A stretch of 12,513 nt of DNA, from assembly GCA_030609605.1 (NCBI GenBank), contig JAUWBY010000044.1:1-12513 (forward strand). Direction: 5' to 3'. The notes below the pieces were generated by a model that saw nothing but the letters and a program-made list of their open reading frames with translations, was not told where the DNA came from and did not search any database. Shown here piece by piece: positions 12,482 to 12,513 of this stretch. The stretch is from Candidatus Eiseniibacteriota bacterium (GTDB lineage: Bacteria > Joyebacterota > Joyebacteria > Joyebacterales > Joyebacteraceae). Numbering within the stretch: position 1 is the first letter of the stretch; every line of letters starts with the position of its first letter. Position numbers and translations under genes: made by a program.

Positions 12482-12513
12482 AGGCGTACCCGCGGGACTC
12501 GGCGGGCGTACCC

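Noticed and set aside
1..12513. CRISPR array, insertion sequence, phage or toxin-antitoxin module
   Set aside because: No spaced repeat series, transposase, integrase or terminal inverted repeats were seen. The tRNA pair has no integrase or attachment-site duplication next to it.

Overview
The window looks like chromosomal DNA of a GC-rich, diderm (two-membrane) bacterium. An outer-membrane barrel-like protein, MurJ, several Sec-exported proteins and strong AGGAGG-type ribosome binding sites all point that way. Three exported proteins end in a common C-terminal tag, S/T-W-G/S-x-I-K-x-x-Y-(R). From memory, together with non-catalytic glucan-binding modules and Cys-rich repeat proteins, this style suits the FCB-related candidate phyla (Eisenbacteria/Krumholzibacteriota type). 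That placement is inference; no rRNA or other phylogenetic marker was analysed.

Layout. 1-1201 (minus): the first 400 codons of an exported, probable outer-membrane protein, cut by the window edge. 1423-4058 (plus): murJ (lipid II flippase) and galE (UDP-glucose 4-epimerase), a likely envelope or surface-sugar operon, separated by a 19-bp tandem duplication. 4151-4445: a compact tRNA operon with promoter, tRNA-Phe(GAA), tRNA-Thr(CGT) and an intrinsic terminator. 4529-7395: two exported proteins built from starch-binding-like (CBM20-like, X25-like) modules without a catalytic domain; the first has a near-consensus promoter and a structured leader, and a strong hairpin lies between the two genes. 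7396-7748: a non-coding stretch with a candidate promoter. 7749-8913: an ECF sigma factor coupled to a zf-HC2 transmembrane anti-sigma factor. 9174-10397: an exported Cys-rich protein with two copies of a domain of about 155 residues and the same C-terminal tag. 10536-12481: purD and a TsaC/Sua5-family gene, overlapping by 4 bp.

How the parts may work together. The housekeeping genes (murJ, galE, tRNAs, purD, tsaC) frame a block of exported proteins and one envelope-type sigma/anti-sigma pair. The shared terminal motif in three otherwise different exported proteins is the most interesting signal. It looks like a C-terminal sorting or anchoring tag for a secretion route whose machinery is not in this window. 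The two glucan-binding proteins and galE suggest a surface that handles or displays polysaccharide. A link between the sigma factor and the tagged proteins is proximity only.

Limits: all domain calls were made by eye. Promoters and hairpins were found by inspection, and no energies or database searches were computed.
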